Below are positions 7,470 to 16,010 of a DNA stretch of 46,052 bases, piece by piece; the first letter of the stretch is position 1; the number at the start of each line of letters is the position of its first letter. Position numbers and translations under genes: made by a program. Origin of the DNA: Metaruminococcus_A sp003150405 (GTDB lineage: Bacteria > Bacillota > Clostridia > Oscillospirales > Ruminococcaceae); the NCBI GenBank assembly GCA_902489745.1, contig CABUBB010000015.1, forward strand, positions 1 to 46,052, given 5' to 3'. Under the pieces are notes generated by a model. It had not been told where the DNA came from. It did no database searches and worked only from the letters and a program-made list of their open reading frames with translations.

Positions 7470-8123
7470 ATGACAGCGTTTGCAGCGGCAATTTTTGATT
7501 TGGACGGCACTCTGCTCGACTCAACCCGCGTCTGGGATGATATCGACGCGGAATTCCTGCAAAAACGCGGTTTGGCAGTGCCGGAGGATTATGCCGCCCG
7601 GGTCGCTGCACTGAGCTTTGAAGAAGCTGCCCGGTATTCCATCGAACGGTTTGGCCTTGCCGAAACCCCGGAACAGCTCATGCGAGAATGGAACAGCATG
7701 GCGGCAGAAAAATATGCCCGTGAAATTCCCCTGAAACCCTATGCTCGGGAATACCTTGAAGATTTGAAGCGGTGCGGCGTTCGTCTGGCCGTCGCCACCT
7801 CCAGCAAGCGGGAATTGTATGAACCGGCCCTGCGCCGCAACGGAATTGACTCGTACTTCGAGTTGTTCTGCACCGCAGACGATGCGGGCTGCGGCAAGGA
7901 ATCCCCGGCCATCTTCCAGTTGGCCGCAAAGCGGTTAGGCGTTCCGCCAGAACAGTGCCTCGTGTTTGAGGATGTCCCCCAGGCGGTGATCAGCGCCAAG
8001 CAGGCCGGTATGACGGTTTTCGGCGTTTACGATCCGGCCTCCGCGTCGTTTGAATCCACCATTCGCGCCGCCGCAGACGGCTATATCAGGGATTTCCGGG
8101 AAGCCCCGCTTCCTGTACGGTAA
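7470..8123 (+). CDS. HAD-family phosphatase (beta-phosphoglucomutase-like), in thi operon
   Basis: This 217-aa subclass I HAD hydrolase has motif I FDLDGTLLD near residue 8, motif II ATSSKRELY, the motif III lysine in CGKESPAIF, and motif IV FEDVPQAVISAKQAG, with the helical cap between I and II. ATG 7470 is preceded by AGGAGG at 6 nt; an in-frame GTG at 7443 is less likely. It lies 31 nt after thiE on the same strand before a terminator, so it is cotranscribed with thiM-thiE. The context suggests it removes a phosphate from a thiamine intermediate such as TMP or HMP-P, but the sequence alone does not prove the substrate. Confidence 0.88.
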   Translation: MTAFAAAIFDLDGTLLDSTRVWDDIDAEFLQKRGLAVPEDYAARVAALSFEEAARYSIERFGLAETPEQLMREWNSMAAEKYAREIPLKPYAREYLEDLKRCGVRLAVATSSKRELYEPALRRNGIDSYFELFCTADDAGCGKESPAIFQLAAKRLGVPPEQCLVFEDVPQAVISAKQAGMTVFGVYDPASASFESTIRAAADGYIRDFREAPLPVR

Positions 8124-8130
8124 ACATCTG

Positions 8131-8174
8131 AAAAAGGGCAGCAGTCTCTTTCACCAGAGCGGCTGCTCTTTTTT
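8131..8174 (+). terminator. Terminator of the thiM-thiE-HAD transcript
   Basis: AAAAAGGGCAGC pairs with GCTGCTCTTTTTT across a 19-20 nt loop. From 8175 to 8465 there is no gene; I see one further inverted repeat, GTGCCCA / TGGGCAC (8250-8286), and a possible -10 TACAAT (8430-8435) without a good -35. Confidence 0.82.
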
Positions 8175-8465
8175 GTTGGCTTGCACCTTTTCAAGTAGGG
8201 TATGCCTTCCGTTTTTTGAGGACACTCCCATCCTCCCGCCGTTTCCACGGTGCCCAAATATGTCCCGCATTCCGGAAGATGGGCACTTGTCTAAATTTCG
8301 TATGAATATGCGGCAGCTTTTTCGGCCAGCCTTATGCTTGCCTGTTTCCCGCAGAGGCAAAATTTACGGTTCCTTCATTTTTTACAAACTTTATCCATAT
8401 ACTCCCAATTATTTTTTACTTGTACCCGTTACAATATCTTCAGAATTATGAATGGAGGAGAAAAG

Positions 8466-10559
8466 ATGAAGTATGGTAAAAAAATTGCCGCTTTCGCGGT
8501 AACCGCCGCCGTTGCAGCGACCGGACTCAGTGCGTTTGCCATTGAATCAACCAACCCGGAAACCAACGGTAACAAAAGCGCGTATGATACCTGGGCAGCT
8601 GACTGGGCAACCCAGAAGCTGGATTACAGCAGTGTGTCCATCACCCCCGGTGCAACTGCATCCGAACTGAATTTTGCGTGGTATGCAGAAACTGCTCCGG
8701 CGGCCAAGGTCAAAATTGCAACCAACAAAGAGATGACCGAAAACGTCAAAACCTTTGATGAAAACGGTTCCCTCACCATTGATATCTCAAATACCAGCCT
8801 GGGCGGCAGCACCACCTATACCAAGGCGGTGCGGGTAAAGACAGAGGGCCTGAGCGAAAAAACAACCTATTATTATCAGGTTTCCAACGATGGCAGCTCC
8901 TGGAGCGACGCCGAGGAGCTTAAAACCGGCGACACTGCAAACTTCAAAATGCTGTTTGTCGGCGACCCGCAGATTGGTTCCTCCGGCAACATTGCGCATG
9001 ATGCGTTCAACTGGGAGCGTACCCTTGAGGTTGCCACCCGTGAAAACCCGGATCTGGCGTTTGTCCTTTCTGCCGGAGACCAGACCGAGCACGCAAAAGC
9101 AAATTCCAGCGAAAACAAGGATGTCGAAACTCAGTACGCCGGTTATCTTGCGGCCGAAGCTCTGGCAAATCTCCCAGTGGCGACTGCCATCGGCAACCAT
9201 GAGTCGAGCGGAACGGCGTATCTGAACCATTTTAACAATCCCAATCAGACCGGGCAGGGCACGACAGCTGCGGGCGGCGATTACTACTTCAGCTATGGCG
9301 ACGCCCTGTTTATTGTCCTCAACAGCAACAATGACAACGGTGCAGAGCACGACGCCGCAATGGCCGCCGCAGTGGAAAGCCATAAAGACGCCAAATGGCG
9401 CATCGTCATGTTCCACCATGACATTTACGGCGCCGGTGCGCCCCATGCCAATACCGACGGCGCTGCAAAGCGCAGTTACCTTGCCCCGCTGATGGACAAG
9501 TACAATGTTGACGTCTGCCTGACCGGTCACGACCACACCTATTCCCGCACCTATCAAATTCTCGACGGCAAAGCGATTGATTACGGCGACAAAGACGGCG
9601 GTACCATCACCAATCCGCAGGGTACCCTGTATATGACGGCGAACTCCGGCACCGGCAGCAAGTATTATGATGTAATCTCCACCCCCAACTACTATGTTGC
9701 CGAGATGTCCCAGGAGCAGGTTCCTACCTACTCCACCATTGAAATGACGGCCAACAGCTTCGCCATTAAAACCTACCGCGTTGAAAACGACGGCACTGCA
9801 ACCGACACCGGCGACGGTATCCAGATTGTAAAAAATGTGGATAAAGCCTCTCTCTATGACCTGATTGCGCAGGGTGAGGCCAAGGCGGCGGAAGTCACTG
9901 CGGAGAAAGCAACCCCTTCTACCTGGGCGGCCCTAAAAACCGCGCTGGTGGCAGCCAATGCCCTGCTCGACACCGCAGCGGATGGCACCTTCGACGATGA
10001 ACTCAACCTCAGCGGCATTGTGGATAAAACCAAAGACAACGGCCAGGCTCTTGTTACAGCGGAGGATCTCAACAGCGTTTATACCACCCTGCTCAGCGCC
10101 ATCAACGGCCTGAAGGTCAAAGGTGACGCCACTGAACTCAATACCGCGCTGGAAGCGGCCCAGAAGCTCGCTGAAGAAGCGGTTGTCGGCAGTGAGGCAG
10201 GCAACTACCCGCAGGCAGCAAAAGACGCCCTGCTCAAAGCAATCGACACACTCAAGGCAGTTGCTGCAAACGCAGAATCCACCCAGGCTGATATGGATCT
10301 CGCAAAGGAAAATCTCGCCAAAGCGGTGGAAACCTTTAAGACGAGCGCGGTCGCTGAAAATACCGGCGGCAACGGCGGCAGCAGCGAAAACGGCAGCGAG
10401 AATACAGCCAGCGGTGAAAACGGCAACGGCGCCCAGCCGTCCGATACCCCAAAAACCGGCGATGCCTTTGCCGTAACTGGCATTACGGTCATTGTCTGCA
10501 TGGCGCTCGGCGGAACCGGAGCAGTCCTGCTGCTCCGCCGGAAAGCTGGCAAACGGTAA
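8466..10559 (+). CDS. Secreted, wall-anchored metallophosphoesterase (purple-acid-phosphatase-like) with FIVAR-type repeat
   Basis: This 697-aa protein has a signal peptide (about 1-25), a fibronectin-III-like domain as found at the N-terminus of purple acid phosphatases (about 45-155), then a calcineurin-like phosphoesterase domain. That domain has metal motifs GDPQIG, GDQTEH, GNHES, FHHD and GHDHTYSR in the right order. After about residue 460 come helical repeats of FIVAR type and a low-complexity GGSSENGSENT spacer. The C-terminus is TPKTGD, a membrane span and RRKAGKR, a sortase-type wall anchor. ATG 8466 has GGAGGAG at 5 nt. It probably releases phosphate from extracellular phosphomonoesters; the real substrate is unknown. 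The sortase is not in this window. Confidence 0.9.
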   Translation: MKYGKKIAAFAVTAAVAATGLSAFAIESTNPETNGNKSAYDTWAADWATQKLDYSSVSITPGATASELNFAWYAETAPAAKVKIATNKEMTENVKTFDENGSLTIDISNTSLGGSTTYTKAVRVKTEGLSEKTTYYYQVSNDGSSWSDAEELKTGDTANFKMLFVGDPQIGSSGNIAHDAFNWERTLEVATRENPDLAFVLSAGDQTEHAKANSSENKDVETQYAGYLAAEALANLPVATAIGNHESSGTAYLNHFNNPNQTGQGTTAAGGDYYFSYGDALFIVLNSNNDNGAEHDAAMAAAVESHKDAKWRIVMFHHDIYGAGAPHANTDGAAKRSYLAPLMDKYNVDVCLTGHDHTYSRTYQILDGKAIDYGDKDGGTITNPQGTLYMTANSGTGSKYYDVISTPNYYVAEMSQEQVPTYSTIEMTANSFAIKTYRVENDGTATDTGDGIQIVKNVDKASLYDLIAQGEAKAAEVTAEKATPSTWAALKTALVAANALLDTAADGTFDDELNLSGIVDKTKDNGQALVTAEDLNSVYTTLLSAINGLKVKGDATELNTALEAAQKLAEEAVVGSEAGNYPQAAKDALLKAIDTLKAVAANAESTQADMDLAKENLAKAVETFKTSAVAENTGGNGGSSENGSENTASGENGNGAQPSDTPKTGDAFAVTGITVIVCMALGGTGAVLLLRRKAGKR

Positions 10560-10595
10560 TGGACGAGCCAATCAAATAAAACCCGTACACGCAGC

Positions 10596-10656
10596 TACAG
10601 GAGCGGGCAGGGGAGAGCCGGCTATGCCGGTTCCCCCGGGCCTGCCCCTGTATTTT
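10596..10656 (+). terminator. GC-rich hairpin after the phosphoesterase gene
   Basis: A long, imperfect stem (ACAGG-GGGCAGGGGA-GCCGGC against GCCGG-TCCCCC-GGCCTGCCCCTGT) is followed only by ATTTTG. It is a likely terminator or processing structure between two codirectional genes. Confidence 0.6.
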
Positions 10657-10684
10657 GCGGTTTGGAATGGATGGAGGATATGCA

Positions 10685-11851
10685 ATGGCTTCAAGGCTGT
10701 TCGGGGATAAAAAGGCGAACATCCGGCGTGCAATCATTTTGGTGTTAACGGCTGGGTTCCTTGTTTTTCTCTACTTTTTTAATCAGGTGGAAATTGTGCC
10801 GCTCACAAACCGTGAAGGGGTCAGTTACGAAAAGGCGCGGGTTATCCGCGTGTTACAGGATAATCTCCAGCAAGACGGTACCCGCGCTGGCAGCCAAACG
10901 GTTGAGGTAGAACTGCTCTCCGGTGATATGAAGGGTGAGGTCGTTCAGGCCCAAAGCCTGTCCGGTTATTTATATGGGGCAGACTGCACCCCTGGGCTTG
11001 AAGTTACCCTTTACCTCAGCCGTTCGGGGGAAAATATCCAGGCTTCGGTTTATAACTATTACCGTTCGCCAATCCTTTACCTGCTCATCGGGCTTTTTTT
11101 GCTGACCCTCTGGCTCATTGGCGGCAGACGGGGCATAAAATCGGCAATCGGGCTGGTCTTTACCTTTGCCTGCATTATCTTTCTCTACCTGCCCATGCTG
11201 TATCGTGGTTTTTCCCCGTTTTTTGCAGCTGTCATCGTTGTTGCACTGACAACGGCGGTCACCATGTACCTTATTGGCGGGGCAACCAAAAAAACGGTGT
11301 CCTCTATTTTGGGTACCATTGCTGGTGTGGTTGTTTCCGGCGTGGTGGCAACGGTGTTCGGCAGCCTAGGCAATATTTCCGGCTTCAATGTCTCAGAGAT
11401 TGAAACCCTCATCAGCGTAGAACGGGTAAGCGGTATGCAGGTGGGCGGCCTGCTGTTCTCTGGTATCTTAATTGCTTCGCTCGGCGCAGTCATGGATGTT
11501 GCCATGTCGGTTGCCTCAACCATTCAGGAAATTTATGACCAGAATCCTTCGCTTGACCGCTGGAGCCTTTTCAAAAGCGGTATCAATGTCGGCCGGGATA
11601 TGATGGGCACCATGTCCAATACCTTGATTCTCGCCTTTGCCGGCAGTTCCATCAGCACCCTTGTCATCACCTATGCTTATGCCATGCCTTACAATCAGGT
11701 GATGAATATGTACTCCATTGGCATTGAAATTTTACAGGGGATTTCCGGTACCATGGGTGTCATCCTGACGGTGCCGATTGTTTCATTCCTTGCGCCCTTG
11801 CTCTTGACCCGCAAAAAAGGGCAGAATCTCCTCGCCGCAGACCATAGCTAA
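10685..11851 (+). CDS. YibE/F-family membrane protein
   Basis: This 388-aa protein has one N-terminal membrane helix (about 15-35), a soluble stretch of about 100 residues that includes an EVELLSGDMKGEVV beta-barrel-like segment, and then about seven membrane helices. These include the GGRRGIKSAIGLVFTF and GATKKTVSSILGTIAGVV loops that mark the YibE/F family. Members are widespread in Firmicutes and have no established function, though transport or membrane stress roles have been suggested. ATG 10685 has GGAGG at 7 nt; an upstream in-frame start at 10655 lies in the preceding hairpin. It is downstream of the phosphoesterase, with a hairpin between, so cotranscription is uncertain. Confidence 0.85.
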   Translation: MASRLFGDKKANIRRAIILVLTAGFLVFLYFFNQVEIVPLTNREGVSYEKARVIRVLQDNLQQDGTRAGSQTVEVELLSGDMKGEVVQAQSLSGYLYGADCTPGLEVTLYLSRSGENIQASVYNYYRSPILYLLIGLFLLTLWLIGGRRGIKSAIGLVFTFACIIFLYLPMLYRGFSPFFAAVIVVALTTAVTMYLIGGATKKTVSSILGTIAGVVVSGVVATVFGSLGNISGFNVSEIETLISVERVSGMQVGGLLFSGILIASLGAVMDVAMSVASTIQEIYDQNPSLDRWSLFKSGINVGRDMMGTMSNTLILAFAGSSISTLVITYAYAMPYNQVMNMYSIGIEILQGISGTMGVILTVPIVSFLAPLLLTRKKGQNLLAADHS

Positions 11852-11952
11852 CCGCCAATCGTTTTTTCGGCGTCGGCGGGTAAGCTTCACACCTGTCGCT
11901 GTTCCCAGATTGCCGGCAGAAATTTGAAAAAAGGAGCGGCTTGTTCCCGATT

Positions 11953-11995
11953 AAAAAACACCCGCCAAAGGAATCTTCCAATGACGGGTGTTTTT
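11953..11995. terminator. Bidirectional terminator between YibE/F and response regulator
   Basis: AAAAACACCCG pairs with CGGGTGTTTTT across a 20-nt interval, giving A/T tracts on both sides between two convergent genes. Confidence 0.85.
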
Positions 11996-12033
11996 CTGTT
12001 CTGTGGTTTATCCGGTTGGTTGAACCAATCGGT

Positions 12034-12651
12034 TTAATGATTGTAGTAAAAAACAGCGAGTTGAGTGCGGTCGCGCAGATCGAGCTTATCCAGCACCGCG
12101 CTCAGGTAGTTGCGCACCGTACCCTCACTCAGGTAAAGGACATCGGCAATCTCTTTGTTGCTCAGCCCTTTTGCCACCAGCTCAATCACCCGCTGCTCCC
12201 GTTCGGTAATGCCCTGCGCAGCGTAGTCAAATCCTCCTGCATCGGCAATCAGATTCGGCAGTTTGGTGATGATCTGGCTCCCAAAAACGCTCTGCCCCGA
12301 CGCGACTGCGCGCAGCGCCGGAACAATACTTTCAAAATCCTGCTTGATGAGGTACCCTTTTGCCCCCATTTTGAGTGCCTTGATGATGTAATCATCATCC
12401 GAAAAGGTAGTGAGGAACAAAATCCGTGCTTCCGGGTGCTCCCGCAGGATGATTTCTCCCGCCTCCAAACCAGTCATGCCCTGCATCCGGATGTCCATCA
12501 GCAAAACGTCCGGGTGCAGCGACTCCACCAGTTCAATCGCCTCTTTTCCGCTGTTGCCGGTGGCCGGCACAGTGATTTCACCGCTGGATTCCAAAATGGT
12601 TTTCAGCGAACTGCAAACTAGGGCGTCGTCGTCCACAAGTACAACCTTCAT
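12034..12651 (-). CDS. NarL/LuxR-type response regulator
   Basis: This 205-aa protein has a receiver domain (acidic pair VDDD near 7-9, phospho-acceptor Asp53 in LLMDIRM, conserved Lys near residue 105) and a C-terminal LuxR-type helix-turn-helix (ITEREQRVIELVAKGLSNKEI, then GTVRNYLSAVLDKL). ATG 12651 is preceded by GGAGGGG. The histidine kinase stop codon lies 1 nt upstream, so the pair is coupled. Its expected target is the divergent ABC-2 exporter at 13.9-17.2 kb, whose promoter region carries two palindromes. The arrangement resembles B. subtilis YvfT/YvfU-type systems that control a neighbouring ABC exporter. Confidence 0.92.
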   Translation of the reverse strand: MKVVLVDDDALVCSSLKTILESSGEITVPATGNSGKEAIELVESLHPDVLLMDIRMQGMTGLEAGEIILREHPEARILFLTTFSDDDYIIKALKMGAKGYLIKQDFESIVPALRAVASGQSVFGSQIITKLPNLIADAGGFDYAAQGITEREQRVIELVAKGLSNKEIADVLYLSEGTVRNYLSAVLDKLDLRDRTQLAVFYYNH

Positions 12652-12652
12652 C

Positions 12653-13714
12653 TCAGTACCCCTCCTTTGGGATGGATAGAAACAATCGGAATCCGTTTTT
12701 GCGCTCCGCACGGAAGGTGCCGTGCAGCGCAGCAACACGATCCTCCATATTTTTTAAGCCAATGCCGCGTTGGTCGGCGGGGGAGAACGCCGTCCCATTG
12801 TCCTGCACAATAAGCTGATAAAAGGCGGGGTGTTCCCGCACTGTCACCGCAACGCTGGTGGCGTTGGAATGCTTTATGATGTTGGACAGCGCCTCCTTGA
12901 CAACGGCAATAAAGCAGTATTTCACCGCTTTGTCCATCTCTCCGGCGTCATAATTCAGCCGGATGGGGCAGAAGGAAAAGCCCTGCACCATCTGTTCCAC
13001 CTGGCTTTTCAGGTCAATGGATTCATCGTGCAGGTCATGAATGCTGCTGCGTATATTGTTCATCGCTTCGGTCAGCGTACCGTTGAGAACGGCAAGCTGC
13101 TCTTTTGCGGCGTTGTCTTTACAGGTTACCTGCATTGCGCCCACCTGCAAAATGGAGCGGGTGAGCATGTGCCCAACATTGTCATGAATTTCCCGTGCAA
13201 TACGGTTGCGTTCGTCCAGCTTGGCAACCCGCAGGTCGGTGTCCTGCTTTTCCATAAGCTCCCGGTTTTGCTTTTGCAGGTTCAGGGAAAGCTCCCGGGC
13301 GCTGTCCTGCAGCTCGCGGTAACGGCTTTGGTAGCTGCGGGCGGAGTCGGTCCGGAATTTGAGCAGCGCGGCAAGTCCGGTCAGTACAAAAATCAGCAGG
13401 AATTGGGAAAAAGGAAGCCGAAAGTAGCCGGTTAAAAGCGGGAACAAACAGAGTAGGGAGGACCAAAACGGCCGCCGAATTACAAGATCATAGCCAATCA
13501 GCGGCAGAAAATACAGCGCCTGCGGCCACTGCAGGCAAAGCAAAAAACAAACTGCCCCGGAACAGAAGGCGAACTTGCGGCCAAAGCAGCCGTTCAGTGC
13601 GCTGATTGTCACCGCCGTCAGCAGCGAGACCACATGAACCAGCAAAATATCCGGAAAGGGGAGCAGCAGAAAACAGCCGCAAAACAAAATCAGCTTGTCT
13701 ACAATCTGCCGCAT
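12653..13714 (-). CDS. Membrane sensor histidine kinase (HisKA_3 type)
   Basis: This 353-aa kinase has about four to five hydrophobic segments in the first 120 residues and almost no extracytoplasmic domain, a coiled-coil-like stretch (about 125-165), and the HisKA_3 phospho-acceptor motif ERNRIAREIHDNVGHML with His177. Its ATPase domain ends with VQDNGTAF and GIGLKNMEDRV. Such intramembrane-sensing kinases usually respond to membrane or cell-wall stress. Two ATGs lie close together; I chose 13714 because GGAGG is 8 nt upstream, whereas the first ATG (13720) is too close to it. It pairs with the response regulator downstream. Confidence 0.9.
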   Translation of the reverse strand: MRQIVDKLILFCGCFLLLPFPDILLVHVVSLLTAVTISALNGCFGRKFAFCSGAVCFLLCLQWPQALYFLPLIGYDLVIRRPFWSSLLCLFPLLTGYFRLPFSQFLLIFVLTGLAALLKFRTDSARSYQSRYRELQDSARELSLNLQKQNRELMEKQDTDLRVAKLDERNRIAREIHDNVGHMLTRSILQVGAMQVTCKDNAAKEQLAVLNGTLTEAMNNIRSSIHDLHDESIDLKSQVEQMVQGFSFCPIRLNYDAGEMDKAVKYCFIAVVKEALSNIIKHSNATSVAVTVREHPAFYQLIVQDNGTAFSPADQRGIGLKNMEDRVAALHGTFRAERKNGFRLFLSIPKEGY

Positions 13715-13784
13715 TTGCATCCCCTCCTTTTCCAGTTCCCCTGCATTGCACAAAGCGCCGCGCCGGCTGCCCTGCGTTGCCTTT

Positions 13785-13793
13785 ATTATAGCA
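13785..13793 (-). promoter_or_regulatory. Extended -10 promoter of the two-component operon
   Basis: On the minus strand TGCTATAAT gives a TGn extended -10 with a perfect TATAAT. No good -35 is present. It lies about 70 bp upstream of the kinase start. Confidence 0.6.
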
Positions 13794-13831
13794 TATCCAT
13801 CCCGGTAGCGTACAGGCAGTTTCAAAAATCG

Positions 13832-13866
13832 TGACATTTGTCATCCCTGTTCTGTGATGGATCACA
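13832..13866. promoter_or_regulatory. Two palindromic candidate operators in the divergent region
   Basis: TGACATTTGTCA (13832-13843) and TGTGATGGATCACA (13853-13866) are perfect inverted repeats. Their centres are 22 bp apart, two helical turns. They sit between the divergent two-component and ABC operons and are the likeliest response-regulator sites. Confidence 0.6.
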
Positions 13867-13924
13867 CTGGCTGTATCTTTGCGGACGGGTTACAATAAAA
13901 GCAGCAAAGAACGGAGGTCTGTAT

Positions 13925-14857
13925 ATGATCATTAAGGTGCAAAACCTGGTCAAACGGTATAAGGATTTAATCGCGCTGGACCATTTTAACCTGCAAATCA
14001 ACGAAGGGGAAATTTTTGGCCTGCTTGGCCCAAACGGCTCCGGCAAAACCACCGCCATCAACTGCATTTTGTCCCTATTAAAGTACGATAAAGGAAGCGT
14101 CGAACTCTTCGGCAAGCCCATGCGGCCTGACGCGTATGACCTTAAGCGAGACATTGGCATTGTGCTGCAAAATGTCGCCGTCTTTAACGAGCTTACGGTT
14201 TATGAAAACATCGACTATTTTTGCGGGATGTATATAGCGGATAAACAGAAACGGCGGGAACTGGTTGAAGAGGCGCTTGCCTTTACCGGGCTGGAGGAGT
14301 TCCGCAGGTTTCTTCCCAAGCGGCTGAGCGGCGGCCTTCTGCGGCGGCTCAACATCGCCTGCGGTATTGTGCACAAACCCAAGCTCATCTTTCTCGACGA
14401 ACCTACTGTAGCAGTTGACCCACAGAGCCGCAATAGCATTTTGGAGGGCATCCGGGAGCTCAACCGGCAGGGCGCTACCATTGTCTATACCTCCCATTAT
14501 ATGGAGGAGGTCGAGCAAATCTGCTCCCGTATCATGATTATGGATAAAGGCAAGGCAATCGCCACTGGAACCAAAGAGGAGCTTCAGAGGATGATTAAAA
14601 CCGGCGAGAAAATCACCGTAGAAGTATTTGCACCCGTTCCAGTGCTGCTGGAACGGGTACGCGCCCTGCCGGATGTCGTCCAGGCGGATTATGAGCAAAA
14701 CCGTTTGGTGGTGCATTGTACCAAAAGCGGGCACAATCTGCTGGCAGTATTGGATCTGCTTAAAACAGAAGGTCTTGCGTTTGGCGCTGTTTATTCGGAA
14801 CCGCCGACCTTGAACGACGTTTTCCTGGAAATCACCGGAAAACAGCTTCGGGATTAA
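13925..14857 (+). CDS. ABC transporter ATP-binding protein (ABC-2 exporter)
   Basis: This 310-aa ATPase has Walker A GPNGSGKTT, a Q-loop, an unusual signature LSGGLLRRL (LSGGL rather than LSGGQ), and Walker B LIFLDEPTVAVDP, followed by the C-terminal extension common in DrrA/NatA-type exporters. ATG 13925 follows CGGAGG at 7-8 nt; the longer reading from 13838 is rejected. It heads a three-gene operon with two ABC-2 permeases and is divergent from the two-component system. It probably powers export of a peptide, antibiotic or lipid, with substrate unknown. Confidence 0.92.
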   Translation: MIIKVQNLVKRYKDLIALDHFNLQINEGEIFGLLGPNGSGKTTAINCILSLLKYDKGSVELFGKPMRPDAYDLKRDIGIVLQNVAVFNELTVYENIDYFCGMYIADKQKRRELVEEALAFTGLEEFRRFLPKRLSGGLLRRLNIACGIVHKPKLIFLDEPTVAVDPQSRNSILEGIRELNRQGATIVYTSHYMEEVEQICSRIMIMDKGKAIATGTKEELQRMIKTGEKITVEVFAPVPVLLERVRALPDVVQADYEQNRLVVHCTKSGHNLLAVLDLLKTEGLAFGAVYSEPPTLNDVFLEITGKQLRD

Positions 14858-14870
14858 GGGGGAGAAAGCC

Positions 14871-16010
14871 GTGTTTTGGATCATATATTGGAACCGCATT
14901 AAGGCCTCTGTCCGTACAAAAGATCTGTTGGTGTGGACCTGGATTTTCCCCATCATGCTCTCAACGCTGTTCTATTTTGCCTTTGCAAATCTCGACAGTT
15001 CCAATACCTTTGAGGCGGTTCCAACCGCCGTGGTGGATGATTCCGCCTACCGTTCGGCAGAGGGCTTCCGCCAAACGCTGGAATCTGTTTCGGCAGAGGG
15101 CGGGGAACAGCTTGTTGCTTTGACTAGGGTACCGGATCAGGAAACGGCGGACCGTCTCCTCGAAACAGATGAGGTGGAGGGTTACATCATCGTTCAGGAG
15201 GGAAAGCCCGAGCTCAAGGTCAAAGCCAACGGCATTGGCCAGACTATTCTCAAAAAGTTTCTGGATCAATACCTGCAAACGGCTTCCGCTCTGGAGATTA
15301 TGGCAGAGCAGAACCCGGCGGCGCTTGAACAGCCGGAACTGCTGGAGCGCACTGGGTTTACCCATGAAATTTCACTGACCGAACGGCAGCCAACTGACAA
15401 GATCAATTATTTTTACGCCCTTTTGGCAATGGTTTGCATGTACGGCGGCTTTCAGGGTATGCAGACAGTTATTTATCTTCAGGCAAACCTTTCCCCCCTG
15501 GGCGCTAGGCGCATGATGGCTCCGGTCAGCCGGCTGCGTGTCGTCGTCTGCGATATGCTGGGCGGGCTGACGGTGCATTTCGTCTGTCTGCTCATCGTTG
15601 TGGCCTATATTGCCCTTGTGCTCGGCGTCAGCTTTGGCAGCCAGCTGCTTTATATCCTGATGGTTTGTCTGCTTGGCAGCCTTGTCGGCGTGGGAATGGG
15701 TGCTGCGGTCGGCGCTCTGTTCCGGTGGAGCGAAGTTGCCAAAACAGCCGTACTGGTTACTGTCACAATGATTTGCAGCTTTTTTGCAGGGCTTATGACA
15801 ACCGGCATTAATTATATGGTTGAGCGGATTGCCCCCGCCGCAGCCTGGCTCAACCCCGCCGCCCGGATTGTAGACGCTTTTTACTGCCTCTATTATTACG
15901 ACACCTACGAGCGTTTTTTTGCCGATCTGGCGGTGCTTGCTGCAATGTCCGTGTTCTTTTTTGCGGTCGCCGGGGCCGCGCTGAGGAGGAAGTCCTATGA
16001 GAGTATTTAA
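14871..16010 (+). CDS. ABC-2 type permease, first subunit
   Basis: This 379-aa membrane protein has one N-terminal helix (about 20-40), a large extracytoplasmic region (about 40-180) and about five to six C-terminal helices, the layout of ABC-2/YhgE-like permeases. GTG 14871 has GGGGGAG upstream and follows the ATPase stop by 13 nt. Its end overlaps the next permease start. It should pair with the second permease as a heterodimer driven by the ATPase. Family assignment rests on topology and context. Confidence 0.85.
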   Translation: MFWIIYWNRIKASVRTKDLLVWTWIFPIMLSTLFYFAFANLDSSNTFEAVPTAVVDDSAYRSAEGFRQTLESVSAEGGEQLVALTRVPDQETADRLLETDEVEGYIIVQEGKPELKVKANGIGQTILKKFLDQYLQTASALEIMAEQNPAALEQPELLERTGFTHEISLTERQPTDKINYFYALLAMVCMYGGFQGMQTVIYLQANLSPLGARRMMAPVSRLRVVVCDMLGGLTVHFVCLLIVVAYIALVLGVSFGSQLLYILMVCLLGSLVGVGMGAAVGALFRWSEVAKTAVLVTVTMICSFFAGLMTTGINYMVERIAPAAAWLNPAARIVDAFYCLYYYDTYERFFADLAVLAAMSVFFFAVAGAALRRKSYESI

